The notes: a model not told the origin generated them from the letters alone. Shown: positions 44,027 to 52,260, numbered from the stretch's first letter. The stretch: 64,000 nucleotides of DNA from Streptomyces sp. S.PB5 (GCF_030403745.1 NZ_JAQMWP010000018.1:1-64000), one strand, 5' to 3'. Numbers and translations: made by a program.

Positions 44027-44044
44027 TTGCACATTCAGGGGCAA
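44027..44044. promoter_or_regulatory. Operator matching those of the DHA2 exporter
   Basis: TTGCACATTCAGGGGCAA, with the same TTGC-N10-GCAA layout and the same TTGCACAT/GGGCAA ends as the sites at 39650-39698. It lies 12 bases before the kinase ATG, where it must overlap the promoter. Confidence 0.6.
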
Positions 44045-44062
44045 CTAAAGAACTGGGGGCGG

Positions 44063-44105
44063 ACATGGAGAGACCCCGGTGCGACGCACCGGGGTCTCTC
44101 CATGT
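44063..44105 (-). terminator. 20-bp perfect hairpin terminator of TetR paralogue 2
   Basis: Stem ACATGGAGAGACCCCGGTGC with its exact complement and a 3-base loop (GAC). It lies 18 bases past the TetR stop and ends transcription before the kinase promoter. It is the strongest hairpin seen in the window. Confidence 0.85.
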
Positions 44106-44122
44106 CGGACTGCGGGGCGATC

Positions 44123-44749
44123 TCACCCCTCGGCGGCGGCCACCTCGTCGACGACGATCTGCGCCCGCTTCTCCGGCACACCGGCCGCGATGAGCGTGGT
44201 GACGGCTGCCCGGGTGCCGTCGTCCTCCAGCGCCCCGGTGTTGACCTCCTCCAGCAGGGCGACCGTCATCGCCTCCAGACCGGCGCCCAGCACCGTGGCC
44301 GGCAGCTGGGTGTGGAAGATGCCGTCCCGTTGTCCCTGCTCCACGATGGCCGTGACCCTGACCCGGGCGGGCTCCAGGATCTCGGCGACACGGTCCATCC
44401 CGAGGTCCCGTCGGGCCAGCGCCAGGAGCATCCGGTAGCGGTCGCCCACGGGCCAGAGCGACAACGTGAAGTGGGCGAGCGCCCGGTCAGCCGGTTCCGT
44501 CACCCCCGCGCCGACCGCGACGGCGGCCTGGAGCGCCTCGGCGGCCTCTTCGGCCAGCGCGTCCAGCAGTGCCGCTCGCCCGGGGAAGTGCCCGAACAGA
44601 GTGCGGCGTACGACGCCGGAGGCTCGGGCGAGTTCCTCCAGGGTGATGTCGGGGTTCCGGCCGAGCTCCTGGCGGGCGGTGGCGAGGATGCGGGCCCGGT
44701 TGGATCGTGCGTTGCGTCGCTGGGGCACGCGGCCGACGGGCTGGGACAC
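44123..44749 (-). CDS. TetR-family regulator (paralogue 2)
   Basis: 208-residue TetR regulator, DNA-binding domain NRARILATARQELGRNPDITLEELARASGVVRRTLFGHFPGRAALLDAL. I chose the GTG at 44749 (VSQPVGRVPQRRNARS) because GAGG lies 8 bases upstream and the length then matches the paralogue at 38973. Longer in-frame ATG starts (44794, 44830) would read through a perfect inverted repeat at 44778-44797, more likely its own operator. It lies upstream of the PASTA kinase, separated by a strong terminator. Target genes beyond itself are unknown. Confidence 0.88.
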   Translation of the reverse strand: MSQPVGRVPQRRNARSNRARILATARQELGRNPDITLEELARASGVVRRTLFGHFPGRAALLDALAEEAAEALQAAVAVGAGVTEPADRALAHFTLSLWPVGDRYRMLLALARRDLGMDRVAEILEPARVRVTAIVEQGQRDGIFHTQLPATVLGAGLEAMTVALLEEVNTGALEDDGTRAAVTTLIAAGVPEKRAQIVVDEVAAAEG

Positions 44750-44777
44750 GAAAGGAACCTCGAAGAAGCCAGGGCGG

Positions 44778-44797
44778 AGAATGGACTTCTCCATTCT
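44778..44797. promoter_or_regulatory. Perfect inverted repeat, likely TetR autoregulatory operator
   Basis: AGAATGGA-CTTC-TCCATTCT: 8-bp arms with no mismatch, 29 bases upstream of the chosen TetR start. Confidence 0.6.
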
Positions 44798-44851
44798 GGC
44801 ACGCGAGTCCCGACCGACGCGCGGACGCATCCGGGGTCGGTCGGGACTTGG

Positions 44852-45940
44852 TCAGGCGGGCAGCTCCTTGATGTCGGACGGCTCCTGCGGCTCGATGCCG
44901 TTGAAGCGGTGCCGGAAGTCGCTGGACGCGGGGTACGCGGCGCGCCGGGAGCGCATGATCGAGCCCAGCGGGCGGTGGGCCTCCAGGGCGTGCCAGGGGC
45001 TGAAGGAGAGGACGTCGTCGGCGTAGCGGCGGCGGGCGTCGCTGTAGGCGTCCTGGGCGGGCAGATGCAGCACGGCCACGGTCTGGTGCGGTGACAGTTC
45101 CTCGGGCCACAGGACCGAGGCGTCCTCCACCGGCATCCGGCCGATGTCCGTACAGAGCTGGGCGCGGATGTCGTACTCGGCGCTGTTGTCTGCGAAGAAG
45201 TCGATGACGAGGTCGCGCAGGGCCGACTCGCCGGCCTTCTTGTCGACGCGGCTGCCGGTGAGGGCCCTGACGCTCGCCGAGCGGGGCGCGGCGGACATCT
45301 TCGCCACGTGATCGCCGTAGCGCAGCGCGGCCATGGAGTGGAAGGTCTCGCCGAGGATGTGGTCGTTGGCGGCGGCCAGGGTCTCGACGGCGGGCGGAAG
45401 CGGACGTCCGACGCTCGTGAGGGCCTTGGCGGCCACTCGGGCGGCCGCGCCGGTGAGCTGGAGCTGCTGGTCGCTCTGGCCCGGCTGTTTCTCCAGGATG
45501 CCCTGGAGTTTGGCGTATTCGGCGATGTTGCCGAAGGGCAGGGTGGGGTGGTTGACGAGGAGGAAGTCCTGGGTGTTGAAGCCGTCGTCGAGGGCGCGGG
45601 GCCCCGGGGCGCCGATCACCTTCATCGCGAGGCCGCGCTGGACGGGCACCTGGTCGGAGCGCAGGTCGCCGGGGGCGGAGGAGAAGCGGACGATCACCGG
45701 GTAGCTGACCGGTTCGGCGAAGAGGCCCTGGGCGAGGTGAGCGGGCAGGCCGGGCTGGATGCGCAGCTCACCGGCGAGGACGCCGTGGCTCTTGGCGTGG
45801 GCGTCGCGCAGGCCGTGCCGGTGTTTGTCGGCGACCTGCTGGTTGGCCTTGCCCATGGCCGCGACGACCTGGCGGACGAGTTCGTCCTCGTCCGGAAAGG
45901 GCTGTTCGAGGTCAGGGCTGTAGGGGACGTACGAGGTCAT
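44852..45940 (-). CDS. Catalase-related heme protein (SrpA-like family)
   Basis: 362-residue protein of the catalase-like heme-protein superfamily, shorter than true catalases. Recognisable are SHGVLAGELRIQP (distal His region), VIVRFSSAPGDLRSDQVPVQRGLAMKVIG, and FNTQDFLLVNHPTLPFGN. The family includes plasmid-borne and stress-linked proteins with peroxidase or lyase activity. The ATG at 45940 follows GGAGG by about 10 bases. It lies 29 bases after the DyP gene on the same strand. Its real activity is not known; that it binds heme is likely from the family. Confidence 0.8.
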   Translation of the reverse strand: MTSYVPYSPDLEQPFPDEDELVRQVVAAMGKANQQVADKHRHGLRDAHAKSHGVLAGELRIQPGLPAHLAQGLFAEPVSYPVIVRFSSAPGDLRSDQVPVQRGLAMKVIGAPGPRALDDGFNTQDFLLVNHPTLPFGNIAEYAKLQGILEKQPGQSDQQLQLTGAAARVAAKALTSVGRPLPPAVETLAAANDHILGETFHSMAALRYGDHVAKMSAAPRSASVRALTGSRVDKKAGESALRDLVIDFFADNSAEYDIRAQLCTDIGRMPVEDASVLWPEELSPHQTVAVLHLPAQDAYSDARRRYADDVLSFSPWHALEAHRPLGSIMRSRRAAYPASSDFRHRFNGIEPQEPSDIKELPA

Positions 45941-45969
45941 GGGGGAGTGCCTCCGCGCGAGGTGGGGGG

Positions 45970-47310
45970 TCAGTTGCTGCTGAGCCAGCGGATGGCGGAC
46001 AGGCTGGGCATGAAGAAGTACTCGCCGCCGAGGAGGGTGTTGAAGGACTGAATGTTCTGCACCCTGCGCGGCGGAGTCCCGGGCACGGTGAAGTAGGCGC
46101 CCTTGTCCTGGAGCGAGATCATCGGGTCCTTCTCCTTGCCCAGGCCCATGAAGTTGCCGGAGCCGACCCATTCGCTCTGCAGGAACTCGACGTTGTCGAT
46201 GGCCCGGGCGCCGAGGGCGATGAAGTCCAGGCCGCGCGGTGTGCCGTCGTCCTTGAGGCGGTCCGGGGGCAGCGGGGTGCCGTAGGAGGTGCCGCGTCGG
46301 ATGATCCGGCGGATGTTGACGTCGCTGAGGACCGTCAGCTTGGTGTCGCGCGGGTTCATCCGGCGGATGTGCGAGCCGAGCGGGGTGCGCAGCCCGCGCG
46401 GGTCGGCGGAGTAGTCGAAGTCGTTGATCCGGTTCGGGTCCTCGCCGATCGCGGGGGTGTCGCGCTCCGGGGTCAGGGCGAGCGGTGCGCCGCTGCGCCA
46501 GCGGCCGACCAACTTGGCCGCCAGCAGCTCGCGTTCGGCCTCGGTGGAGGCGTTGTCGTGCAGCCACTTGTTGAAGGCCGCGACGTGGGAGTGGTACTTG
46601 CGGAAGACGACGTACGTGCCGTTGCGGCCCAGGACGTCCGGAGCCGGTACGGGCAGCGGTACGCCGGTCTCGCTGGGGTAGCCGAGGACGAACTCACCGG
46701 CCTTGATGGGCCGTCCGTCGCCGGGCAGGGGTTCGGCGCCACTGCCCTCGACCACCGGCTGGCTGAAGCCGTCCCGGTAGCCGAAGACGTTGAACCCGTC
46801 GGCCGCGAAGTCCTGGTGCGACAGCAGCTTTACGCCAGGGACCTCGCCCAGTTCCTTTTCGTACGCGGCGACTTCGGCCCGCCAGTCGTCCTCGCTCGCG
46901 GCGAACACCGTGACGGCGACATGCACGCGCGGGGTGCCGAAGGGGAACTCCCAGCGGTCCGGCGCGTTCACGCCGGTGTCCCGCAGCCGCTCGGCGCGGG
47001 CGGCCATCCCGGCGCGGAAGTTGGCCGGGAAGGAGGCCAGTGAGGTCTCCGGCAGCCCCAGTGCGACCAGACCCTGGTAGCTGAGGGCGAGGGACAGCCA
47101 GGACGGCTGCGGTTCGTCCCAGCGCGCCGCCGAGGTCACCCTCGGCGCCAGTCGGCGCAGCAGTTCCCTGCCCGCGGCCGGTTCGGTGATCTCCAGGATC
47201 GCGTGGGTGCCGAAGTAGGGCTCGGGCCGGGCCCGCAGCAGGGTCGCCTGGATGTCGTCGAGGTCCAGGGTGGGCGGGCGGCGCAGCCGCCGGAACAGCG
47301 GGGAAGGCAT
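45970..47310 (-). CDS. DyP-type heme peroxidase
   Basis: 446-residue dye-decolorising peroxidase. Family marks: FGYRDGFSQPVVEG (GxxDG with catalytic Asp ~180), a downstream GSHIRRMNPRD segment with the probable proximal heme His, and the C-terminal FNTLLGGEYFFMPSLSAIRWL. There is no Tat signal, so it should act in the cytoplasm. Starts 13 bases after the stop of the 202-residue gene and precedes the catalase-like gene; the three form one operon, probably for peroxide or phenol oxidation. Confidence 0.9.
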   Translation of the reverse strand: MPSPLFRRLRRPPTLDLDDIQATLLRARPEPYFGTHAILEITEPAAGRELLRRLAPRVTSAARWDEPQPSWLSLALSYQGLVALGLPETSLASFPANFRAGMAARAERLRDTGVNAPDRWEFPFGTPRVHVAVTVFAASEDDWRAEVAAYEKELGEVPGVKLLSHQDFAADGFNVFGYRDGFSQPVVEGSGAEPLPGDGRPIKAGEFVLGYPSETGVPLPVPAPDVLGRNGTYVVFRKYHSHVAAFNKWLHDNASTEAERELLAAKLVGRWRSGAPLALTPERDTPAIGEDPNRINDFDYSADPRGLRTPLGSHIRRMNPRDTKLTVLSDVNIRRIIRRGTSYGTPLPPDRLKDDGTPRGLDFIALGARAIDNVEFLQSEWVGSGNFMGLGKEKDPMISLQDKGAYFTVPGTPPRRVQNIQSFNTLLGGEYFFMPSLSAIRWLSSN

Positions 47311-47323
47311 GGTGCGCCTGCCT

Positions 47324-47932
47324 TCAGTTGAGGTCCGACAGGAAACGCTGCACGGCGGCCTCCTGCCGCTTGAGCCGGTGGCCCTCCGCGACGGTGAGGC
47401 CCGGGTGGGCGACGAACCACGCCTCCGCCGGGATCTGGTACTTGACGATGAAGTCCTTCACGTCCGGCGAGGTGATGCCGGGCCAGCCCTCGACGTTGCT
47501 GAACAGGTAGTCCATGAACTCGGGGATCTTGGTGGCGAAGTCGTCGATGTAGGGATCCCACTCGCCGTCGAAGGCGGTCGCGAACAGCAGCTTCGTGTCG
47601 TTGTCGAGGAACACGAACCGCATGTTGTGCAGGGTGCCGACCTGGCCTGCGCCCGCCAGGTTCCCTCCGACCAGGCCGAAGAACTTTCGCAGCCGCGCTG
47701 CGCCGTTCGGCTTCAGCGGCAGGATCGTCGTCAGCTCGGACACCTCACCGCTCTTGGCGCCGATCCGGCCGGCGGTGGTGACGGCGTGTTCGGCCATCTC
47801 CGCCTTGTCGGCCAGCACCTCGGCGGCCTTGAGCTTGAGAGCGATCATCGCGTCCGACAGTGCGGTGTCGACCTTCTCGCGGATGGCGTCGGGGAACTGC
47901 TGGAACTTGGCGTGCAGGTCTGTCTCGCTCAT
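47324..47932 (-). CDS. Unknown protein of the peroxidase operon
   Basis: 202-residue soluble protein, first gene of the DyP/catalase-like operon. A helical, charged N-terminus (~1-65) is followed by a compact C-terminal part with LTTILPLKPNGAARLRKFF, VGTLHNMRFVFLDNDTKLLFATAFDGEWDPYIDDFATKI and WPGITSPDVKDFIVKYQ. The middle has the look of a dimeric alpha/beta barrel, the fold also found in DyP domains, so it may act as a small partner of the peroxidase; this is a guess. ATG at 47932 with AGAGAGG upstream. I do not know a named family. Confidence 0.8.
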   Translation of the reverse strand: MSETDLHAKFQQFPDAIREKVDTALSDAMIALKLKAAEVLADKAEMAEHAVTTAGRIGAKSGEVSELTTILPLKPNGAARLRKFFGLVGGNLAGAGQVGTLHNMRFVFLDNDTKLLFATAFDGEWDPYIDDFATKIPEFMDYLFSNVEGWPGITSPDVKDFIVKYQIPAEAWFVAHPGLTVAEGHRLKRQEAAVQRFLSDLN

Positions 47933-48208
47933 GGCGCCTCTCTTTGGGCGTGGGGCGGCAATGCATCACGTACCGCCACAAATAGGCCATCGCAGGGTGA
48001 CGTGCAAGCGGGATGAGACCCGCTTTCTGACCACCTCCGCATAACTGATTACATCATCAGTTCGCCGTTCTGGCTTGTCAACGCGCTACTCGCAGGTAGT
48101 CACATGGCTCACGCCACTATGAGACAGGTTGACCCACAGTGCCTCTGTGGGTCATCGTGTCTCACAGGTGGCGCACCTCAACCCACCCATCACCCGAAGG
48201 AGCTCCCG
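47933..48208. other. Intergenic region with two inverted repeats
   Basis: 276 bases between divergent units. AACTGAT-TACATC-ATCAGTT (48043-48062) is a perfect 7-bp inverted repeat. A larger element at 48121-48163 has outer arms GAGACA / TGTCTC and inner perfect arms TGACCCACAG / CTGTGGGTCA around a 5-base loop, 45 bases before the DUF4331 start. No tRNA-like structure. Confidence 0.6.
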
Positions 48209-49109
48209 ATGGCGGATCACTTCTCCGGACCGCGCATCCTCTCCGACCCTGCGTCGGACGTCGCTGGGGTCTTCACCTTCGCCACGCCCGGTCGGATCCC
48301 CGGCAGCGACGAACCGCTCCAGCTGGGCACCTGCACCACGTCCAACGATGAGCAGGTCCTGTTCCTGGCCGCCGACGCCACGCAGAAGCTGGCCCTCCGT
48401 CCCGGCGCGGACAACGTCCTCGAAGGGATGAACGTGCTGAGCATCGTCGTGGAGGTGGACCCCGAGGTGGTGTTCGGCCTGGACCGCGGCCCCTGCTCGG
48501 TGTCGTGGGCGAGACCGTGACCTCCGGCGGGCGCCCGGTCCATCTGGAACGCATGGGCCGCCCCGAGGTCAAGAACGTCGTCCTGGCGAGCAAGGGCTAC
48601 GACCTCGTCAACAGTGACCTGGAGATCCGAGACCTCTACAACGAGGAGGATGCCTTCGCTCCACGACCGGACTACGCCGAGGCCTACCGGGCGCGGTTCA
48701 ACGCCAACCTGGCCTTCTTCGACTGTCTCGACGGAGAGCTCCTCCGGCCGCCGGACGATCAGGGCACCCACCCGCTGACGGAACTCCTCCTGGCCGACTT
48801 CCTTGTCGTCGACATCTCCAAGCCGTTCGCCGGGACAGCTGCTTCGAGATCGAGACCGCGCTGCTCGCCGGACGCCCCCACGCAACCTGCGGTGGCCGTG
48901 CGCCCAACGACGACATCGTGGACACCCTCTACACACTCCTGGTGGGCGGCGTCGGCGGCCCGCGCATCAGTGACGGCGTCGACCAGGCCACCCGGCCGGC
49001 CACACACGAATTCCCGTACCTCGTGGCCCCCAACCCGAACCCGCCGGACCTCATGACGGTGATGACCGCGCTGCTCGCCCCGCCGGAGCCCGAGGTGGAA
49101 GCGGCATGA
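48209..49109 (+). pseudogene. DUF4331-family gene with two frameshifts
   Basis: The ATG at 48209 has a good AAGGAG and starts MADHFSGPRILSDPASDVAGVFTF, typical of DUF4331. The frame breaks near 48490 in a CCCC run; the next frame continues sensibly as LLGVVGETVTSGGRPVHLERMG and further to VVDISKPFAG. It breaks again near 48838 in a GGG run; the third frame continues DSCFEIETALLAGRPHATC to a stop at 49109. Restoring one base at each point gives a full ~300-residue protein. Either a decayed gene or two sequencing/assembly errors. Its end overlaps the TPR gene (ATGA), as in an intact operon. Confidence 0.75.
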
Positions 49110-49831
49110 CGGACCGGCCCGTGCGGGCCGACCAGGAGCCGGTCAGGACCAACGGCACCCTGGCCTTGGTGAACCTGTCGGCCCAGATCGACGGTATGGC
49201 GGCACCCGTGCGCCGGGCGGCCCCGACCGCGCCACTCGGCGTCGCACAACCAGCGGTCCTGGCCGACCTCCTTACACTCCGCGGACACCTCCTGGGCCGC
49301 GTCGCCGACTACGAACGGGCCGCACAGCTCTCCGAACACATGGTGCGGAACACACCTGACGACAGCGTCAGCCTGCTGGCCCGGGCCCGCACCCGGGCGC
49401 CCCTGCACCGGTTCGCCGAAGCCATGACCGACCTCGACGCGGCGGGCCGGACCGGCGTGGAGCAGGCCGCCCTGGACGCTGAACGGGCGTCGATCCTCCA
49501 GGCGGTCGGCCCTGGCCGTCCTCCAGCCGGAGCGGCGCGAGACCGCCGTTTTCACCGCCACGTCGTTGCCGCCTCACGCAACAGCGGCCTGACCGACCTG
49601 TACGGGCACTTGACCGACGGGCCGCGCGAGACACTGCAGACCGTCGTCAACTCCCCCTGTCCGGCGCCATATGCCACCAGGCTCCGGCGCACACGGCAAT
49701 CGTCGCCGCGATCGAGGCCGGGGGCGGTGAAGCGGCCGAACTCGCTGCCGCCCTGTGCCCGGTACCAGCCGCTGACTGCACTGGAAAGCAACTGCCCCGG
49801 CCACACCGGGGCACAGAACAAGGAAAGCTGA
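49106..49831 (+). pseudogene. TPR protein gene, frameshifted in its second half
   Basis: It starts by a 4-base overlap with the DUF4331 stop. The first ~130 residues have TPR-like helical repeats (ADLLTLRGHLLGRVADYERAAQ; SLLARARTRAPLHRFAEAMTDLDAAG). After about 49500 this frame loses its periodicity, while the other frames contain coding-like pieces (ALAVLQPERRETAVFTA; AIVAAIEAGGGEAAELAAAL), so more than one indel is likely. Partner of the DUF4331 gene; both look inactive here unless the indels are sequence errors. Confidence 0.6.
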
Positions 49832-49832
49832 C

Positions 49833-50621
49833 ATGAGTAATCTGTTCGACCTCACCGGCAGCACGGCCGTCGTGACCGGATCCAGCCGCGGCATCGGGCT
49901 GGCCATCGCCCGCACTCTGTTGGCCCAGGGTGCGAGCGTCCTCGTCCACGGGTACGACAAGGCCGAGACCGCCGCCGCGCTCAAGGCCCTGCGTGAGCAG
50001 TATCCGCAGGCCGTCGGCGAGCGGCCCCGGATTGCTGCCCTCGCCGGCGATGTGACCGACGCAGTTCTCGCGCGCAGCCTGGTGGCCGAAGCGGTCCACG
50101 TCTTCGGGCGCATCGACCACCTGGTCTGCAACGCGGGCATCGACATCATCAAGCCCGCCGTCGAGTACACCCCCGAGGAGTGGGACCGCATCCTGGCGGT
50201 CAACCTGCGCGGCGCCTTCCTGCCCGCCCAGGCAGTCGCCCGCCACTGGATCGCCCAGGGCAGCGGCGGATCGGTCACCATGACCTCCTCCATCGCCGGC
50301 ACGGTCGGTATCCCCGCCCTCGCGCCGTACGCGGCCAGCAAGGGCGGTATCAACCAGCTCGTGCGCACCCTCGCAGCGGAATGGGCAGAGCACCACATCC
50401 GCGTCAACGCGGTCGCGCCCGGCTACGTCGCCAACATCATGGACAGCGTCACCGCCCACGACGACCCCGCCTCCGACCGGCGCATCAACCTCTTCACTCC
50501 GCTCGGCCGCCGGGCCACCGTCGAGGAGATCGCCGCCCCCTACGCCTTCCTCGCCTCGCCTGCCGCCGCCTACGTCACCGGATCCGTCCTGGCCGTGGAC
50601 GGCGGCTACACCGCGACCTGA
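49833..50621 (+). CDS. SDR-family oxidoreductase
   Basis: 262-residue classical short-chain dehydrogenase/reductase. Cofactor motif TGSSRGIGLAIA near residue 16, NAG motif (LVCNAGIDI), catalytic Ser of TMTSSIAG, then YAASK (Tyr/Lys pair), and the C-terminal YVTGSVLAVDGGYTA. The second-strand end (HGYDKAE) does not settle NAD or NADP preference. ATG at 49833 with AAGGAAAG upstream. It follows the decayed TPR gene closely, so it may once have been in the same unit. Substrate unknown. Confidence 0.9.
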   Translation: MSNLFDLTGSTAVVTGSSRGIGLAIARTLLAQGASVLVHGYDKAETAAALKALREQYPQAVGERPRIAALAGDVTDAVLARSLVAEAVHVFGRIDHLVCNAGIDIIKPAVEYTPEEWDRILAVNLRGAFLPAQAVARHWIAQGSGGSVTMTSSIAGTVGIPALAPYAASKGGINQLVRTLAAEWAEHHIRVNAVAPGYVANIMDSVTAHDDPASDRRINLFTPLGRRATVEEIAAPYAFLASPAAAYVTGSVLAVDGGYTAT

Positions 50622-50733
50622 CCACCCCGGTTCCCCCCTTGGCCAGGACGGCGTCCGCACGACGCCCGATCGCTCTGCTGTCGAAGAGCGCGACGTACTA
50701 CCCGGCACTGACGCTCCGGGTCGGACGGCGGTA

Positions 50734-51153
50734 TCAGGAATCCGTCAGCTCATTGACCTCAGCGGCCGCCGACTCCCGGAAGTCGACGACAGCTTCGCCG
50801 TTGGTTCGCGCCCACTCCGTCAGCATCACGATCGGCTCCTGGAGTGTCCGGCCCAGCGCGGTCAGGCTGTACTCGACCCGCGGTGGCGCTTCGGCGTACA
50901 CCTGCCGGTCGACCAGGCCGTTGCTCTGGAGGCGGCGAAGGGTCTGTGTCAGTACCTTGCGCGAGATCCCGCCGGACAGCGTGACGAGTTCGCTGTGTCT
51001 CTTGGGTCCGCCGGTGAGAGCGAACAGGACAAGCACGGACCACTTGTTGGCGATGATCTCGATCGCCAGCCGTGCGGGGCAGTCGGCGAGGAACACCGTC
51101 CCCGCTTCCAGGTCCTTTGCCGCGCTCGCCAGGTCGGCTGCGGTCATGTTCAC
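50734..51153 (-). CDS. HxlR-family transcriptional regulator
   Basis: 139-residue winged-helix regulator. HxlR core: CPARLAIEIIANKWSVLVLFALTGGPKRHSELVTLSGGISRKVLTQTLRRLQSNGLVDRQVY, with the conserved N-terminal Cys at ~25. GTG start at 51153; an ATG at 51147 is also in frame. It is divergent from the alpha/beta hydrolase gene, with a palindrome between them, so it probably controls that gene. HxlR proteins often respond to reactive electrophiles through the Cys, which would fit a detoxification target. Confidence 0.88.
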   Translation of the reverse strand: MNMTAADLASAAKDLEAGTVFLADCPARLAIEIIANKWSVLVLFALTGGPKRHSELVTLSGGISRKVLTQTLRRLQSNGLVDRQVYAEAPPRVEYSLTALGRTLQEPIVMLTEWARTNGEAVVDFRESAAAEVNELTDS

Positions 51154-51164
51154 GAGCCGGACGT

Positions 51165-51176
51165 TACCATTTGGTA
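51165..51176. promoter_or_regulatory. Palindrome between HxlR and hydrolase genes
   Basis: TACCA-TT-TGGTA (51165-51176), perfect 5-bp arms, centred in the 49-base gap between the two divergent starts. Candidate HxlR operator. Confidence 0.5.
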
Positions 51177-51202
51177 CCTATCGGCTTCCTAACGTCGATG
51201 TC

Positions 51203-52138
51203 ATGGAACTTCACTCCGGCCAGAGCCGCCCGACGGCCACGCTCGACCGTCAGGTCATCGCCGTCAAGCCCATCACCGTCCCCACCACCGACCGCGGCAT
51301 CGACCTGCAGGTCAAGGTCACCGCACCGGTCGACGGGGGAGACCTGCCCGTCATCGTCTTCTCCCATGGCAACGCCTGGTCGATGGACGGTTACGAACCC
51401 CTCGCCGACCGGTGGGCCGCTGCCGGGTTCGTCGTGGTGCAGCCCACCCATCTGGACTCCCGCCGTTACGGCATCGGTTTCGACGATCCTCGTTTCGCCA
51501 CCATCTGGCGTGTGCGCATAGCCGATCTGCACGGTGTCCTGGACGGCCTCGGTGACATCCTCGACCAGGTCAGCGGTCTGGCTGCGCGCGTCGACCGCGA
51601 TCGCGTCGCCGTCGTCGGGCACTCCTGGGGAGCACAGACCGCCGGAGCCCTCCTGGGCGCCCGCGTCCTCGACGCAGAGGGCAACCCGGGAGAGGACTTC
51701 TCCCACCCCGCCGTCAAGGCGGGGGCGCTCATCGCGGCGGCCGGTGCCGGGGACGCCCCGACGCCCTTCGCGCTGACGTATCTCCCGTTCGCCCGCCCGG
51801 ACTTCTCCGGCATGACCATTCCCGCCCTGGTCATCGCCGGCGGAAAGGACCAGTCGGCGATGACTACCCGCGGACCGGAATGGTTCACCGATGCCTACCA
51901 CCTCAGCCCGGGCCCGAAGCGACTGCTCGCCATCGCCGAGGGTGAGCACCTCTTCGGCGGAATCTCCGGCGAGGGCGCCAAGGACACCACCGACGAGGAC
52001 CCTGCACGCGTCGTCCTCGTCGCCGACGCCGTCTCCGCCTACCTGCACGACGTCCTCAGCGCCGACGCACGAAGCTGGCAGGCGCTGCAGGAACAGATCC
52101 GGCACAGCGCCGGCGCTTCGAGTGTCGAGAGCAAGTAG
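51203..52138 (+). CDS. Alpha/beta hydrolase (platelet-activating-factor acetylhydrolase/chlorophyllase-like)
   Basis: 311-residue alpha/beta hydrolase. Oxyanion/strand-3 motif VIVFSHGNAWSMDGY near residue 50, nucleophile elbow VVGHSWGAQTAG (Ser ~140), an acid in IAGGKDQSAM and the final His in AEGEHLFGG complete the triad. The ATG at 51203 gives MELHSGQSR; no strong ribosome site is visible. Divergent from an HxlR regulator gene. It should hydrolyse an ester or lactone; the substrate is unknown. Confidence 0.87.
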   Translation: MELHSGQSRPTATLDRQVIAVKPITVPTTDRGIDLQVKVTAPVDGGDLPVIVFSHGNAWSMDGYEPLADRWAAAGFVVVQPTHLDSRRYGIGFDDPRFATIWRVRIADLHGVLDGLGDILDQVSGLAARVDRDRVAVVGHSWGAQTAGALLGARVLDAEGNPGEDFSHPAVKAGALIAAAGAGDAPTPFALTYLPFARPDFSGMTIPALVIAGGKDQSAMTTRGPEWFTDAYHLSPGPKRLLAIAEGEHLFGGISGEGAKDTTDEDPARVVLVADAVSAYLHDVLSADARSWQALQEQIRHSAGASSVESK

Positions 52139-52233
52139 GCGCTTCGGGTCCTGACTCGCGATCGGGCAGGTCGGTCCCGAGACCCGGGCCCATGCCGCCG
52201 AACTCGAGCCCACCGGGTTGCGTCCGGGGTGTC

Positions 52234-52260
52234 GCGGCCCTGGCTGGCAGCCGGGGCCGC
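52234..52260 (+). terminator. Terminator of the alpha/beta hydrolase gene
   Basis: 11-bp GC stem GCGGCCCTGGC / GCCGGGGCCGC with one T-G wobble and a 5-base loop, 96 bases after the stop. The remainder of 52139-52477 shows no further gene or clear motif. Confidence 0.5.

Noticed and set aside
41730..44048. Plus-strand open frame of 772 codons across the Ser/Thr kinase
   Set aside because: Antisense shadow of the kinase/PASTA gene; no start signal and no recognisable domain.
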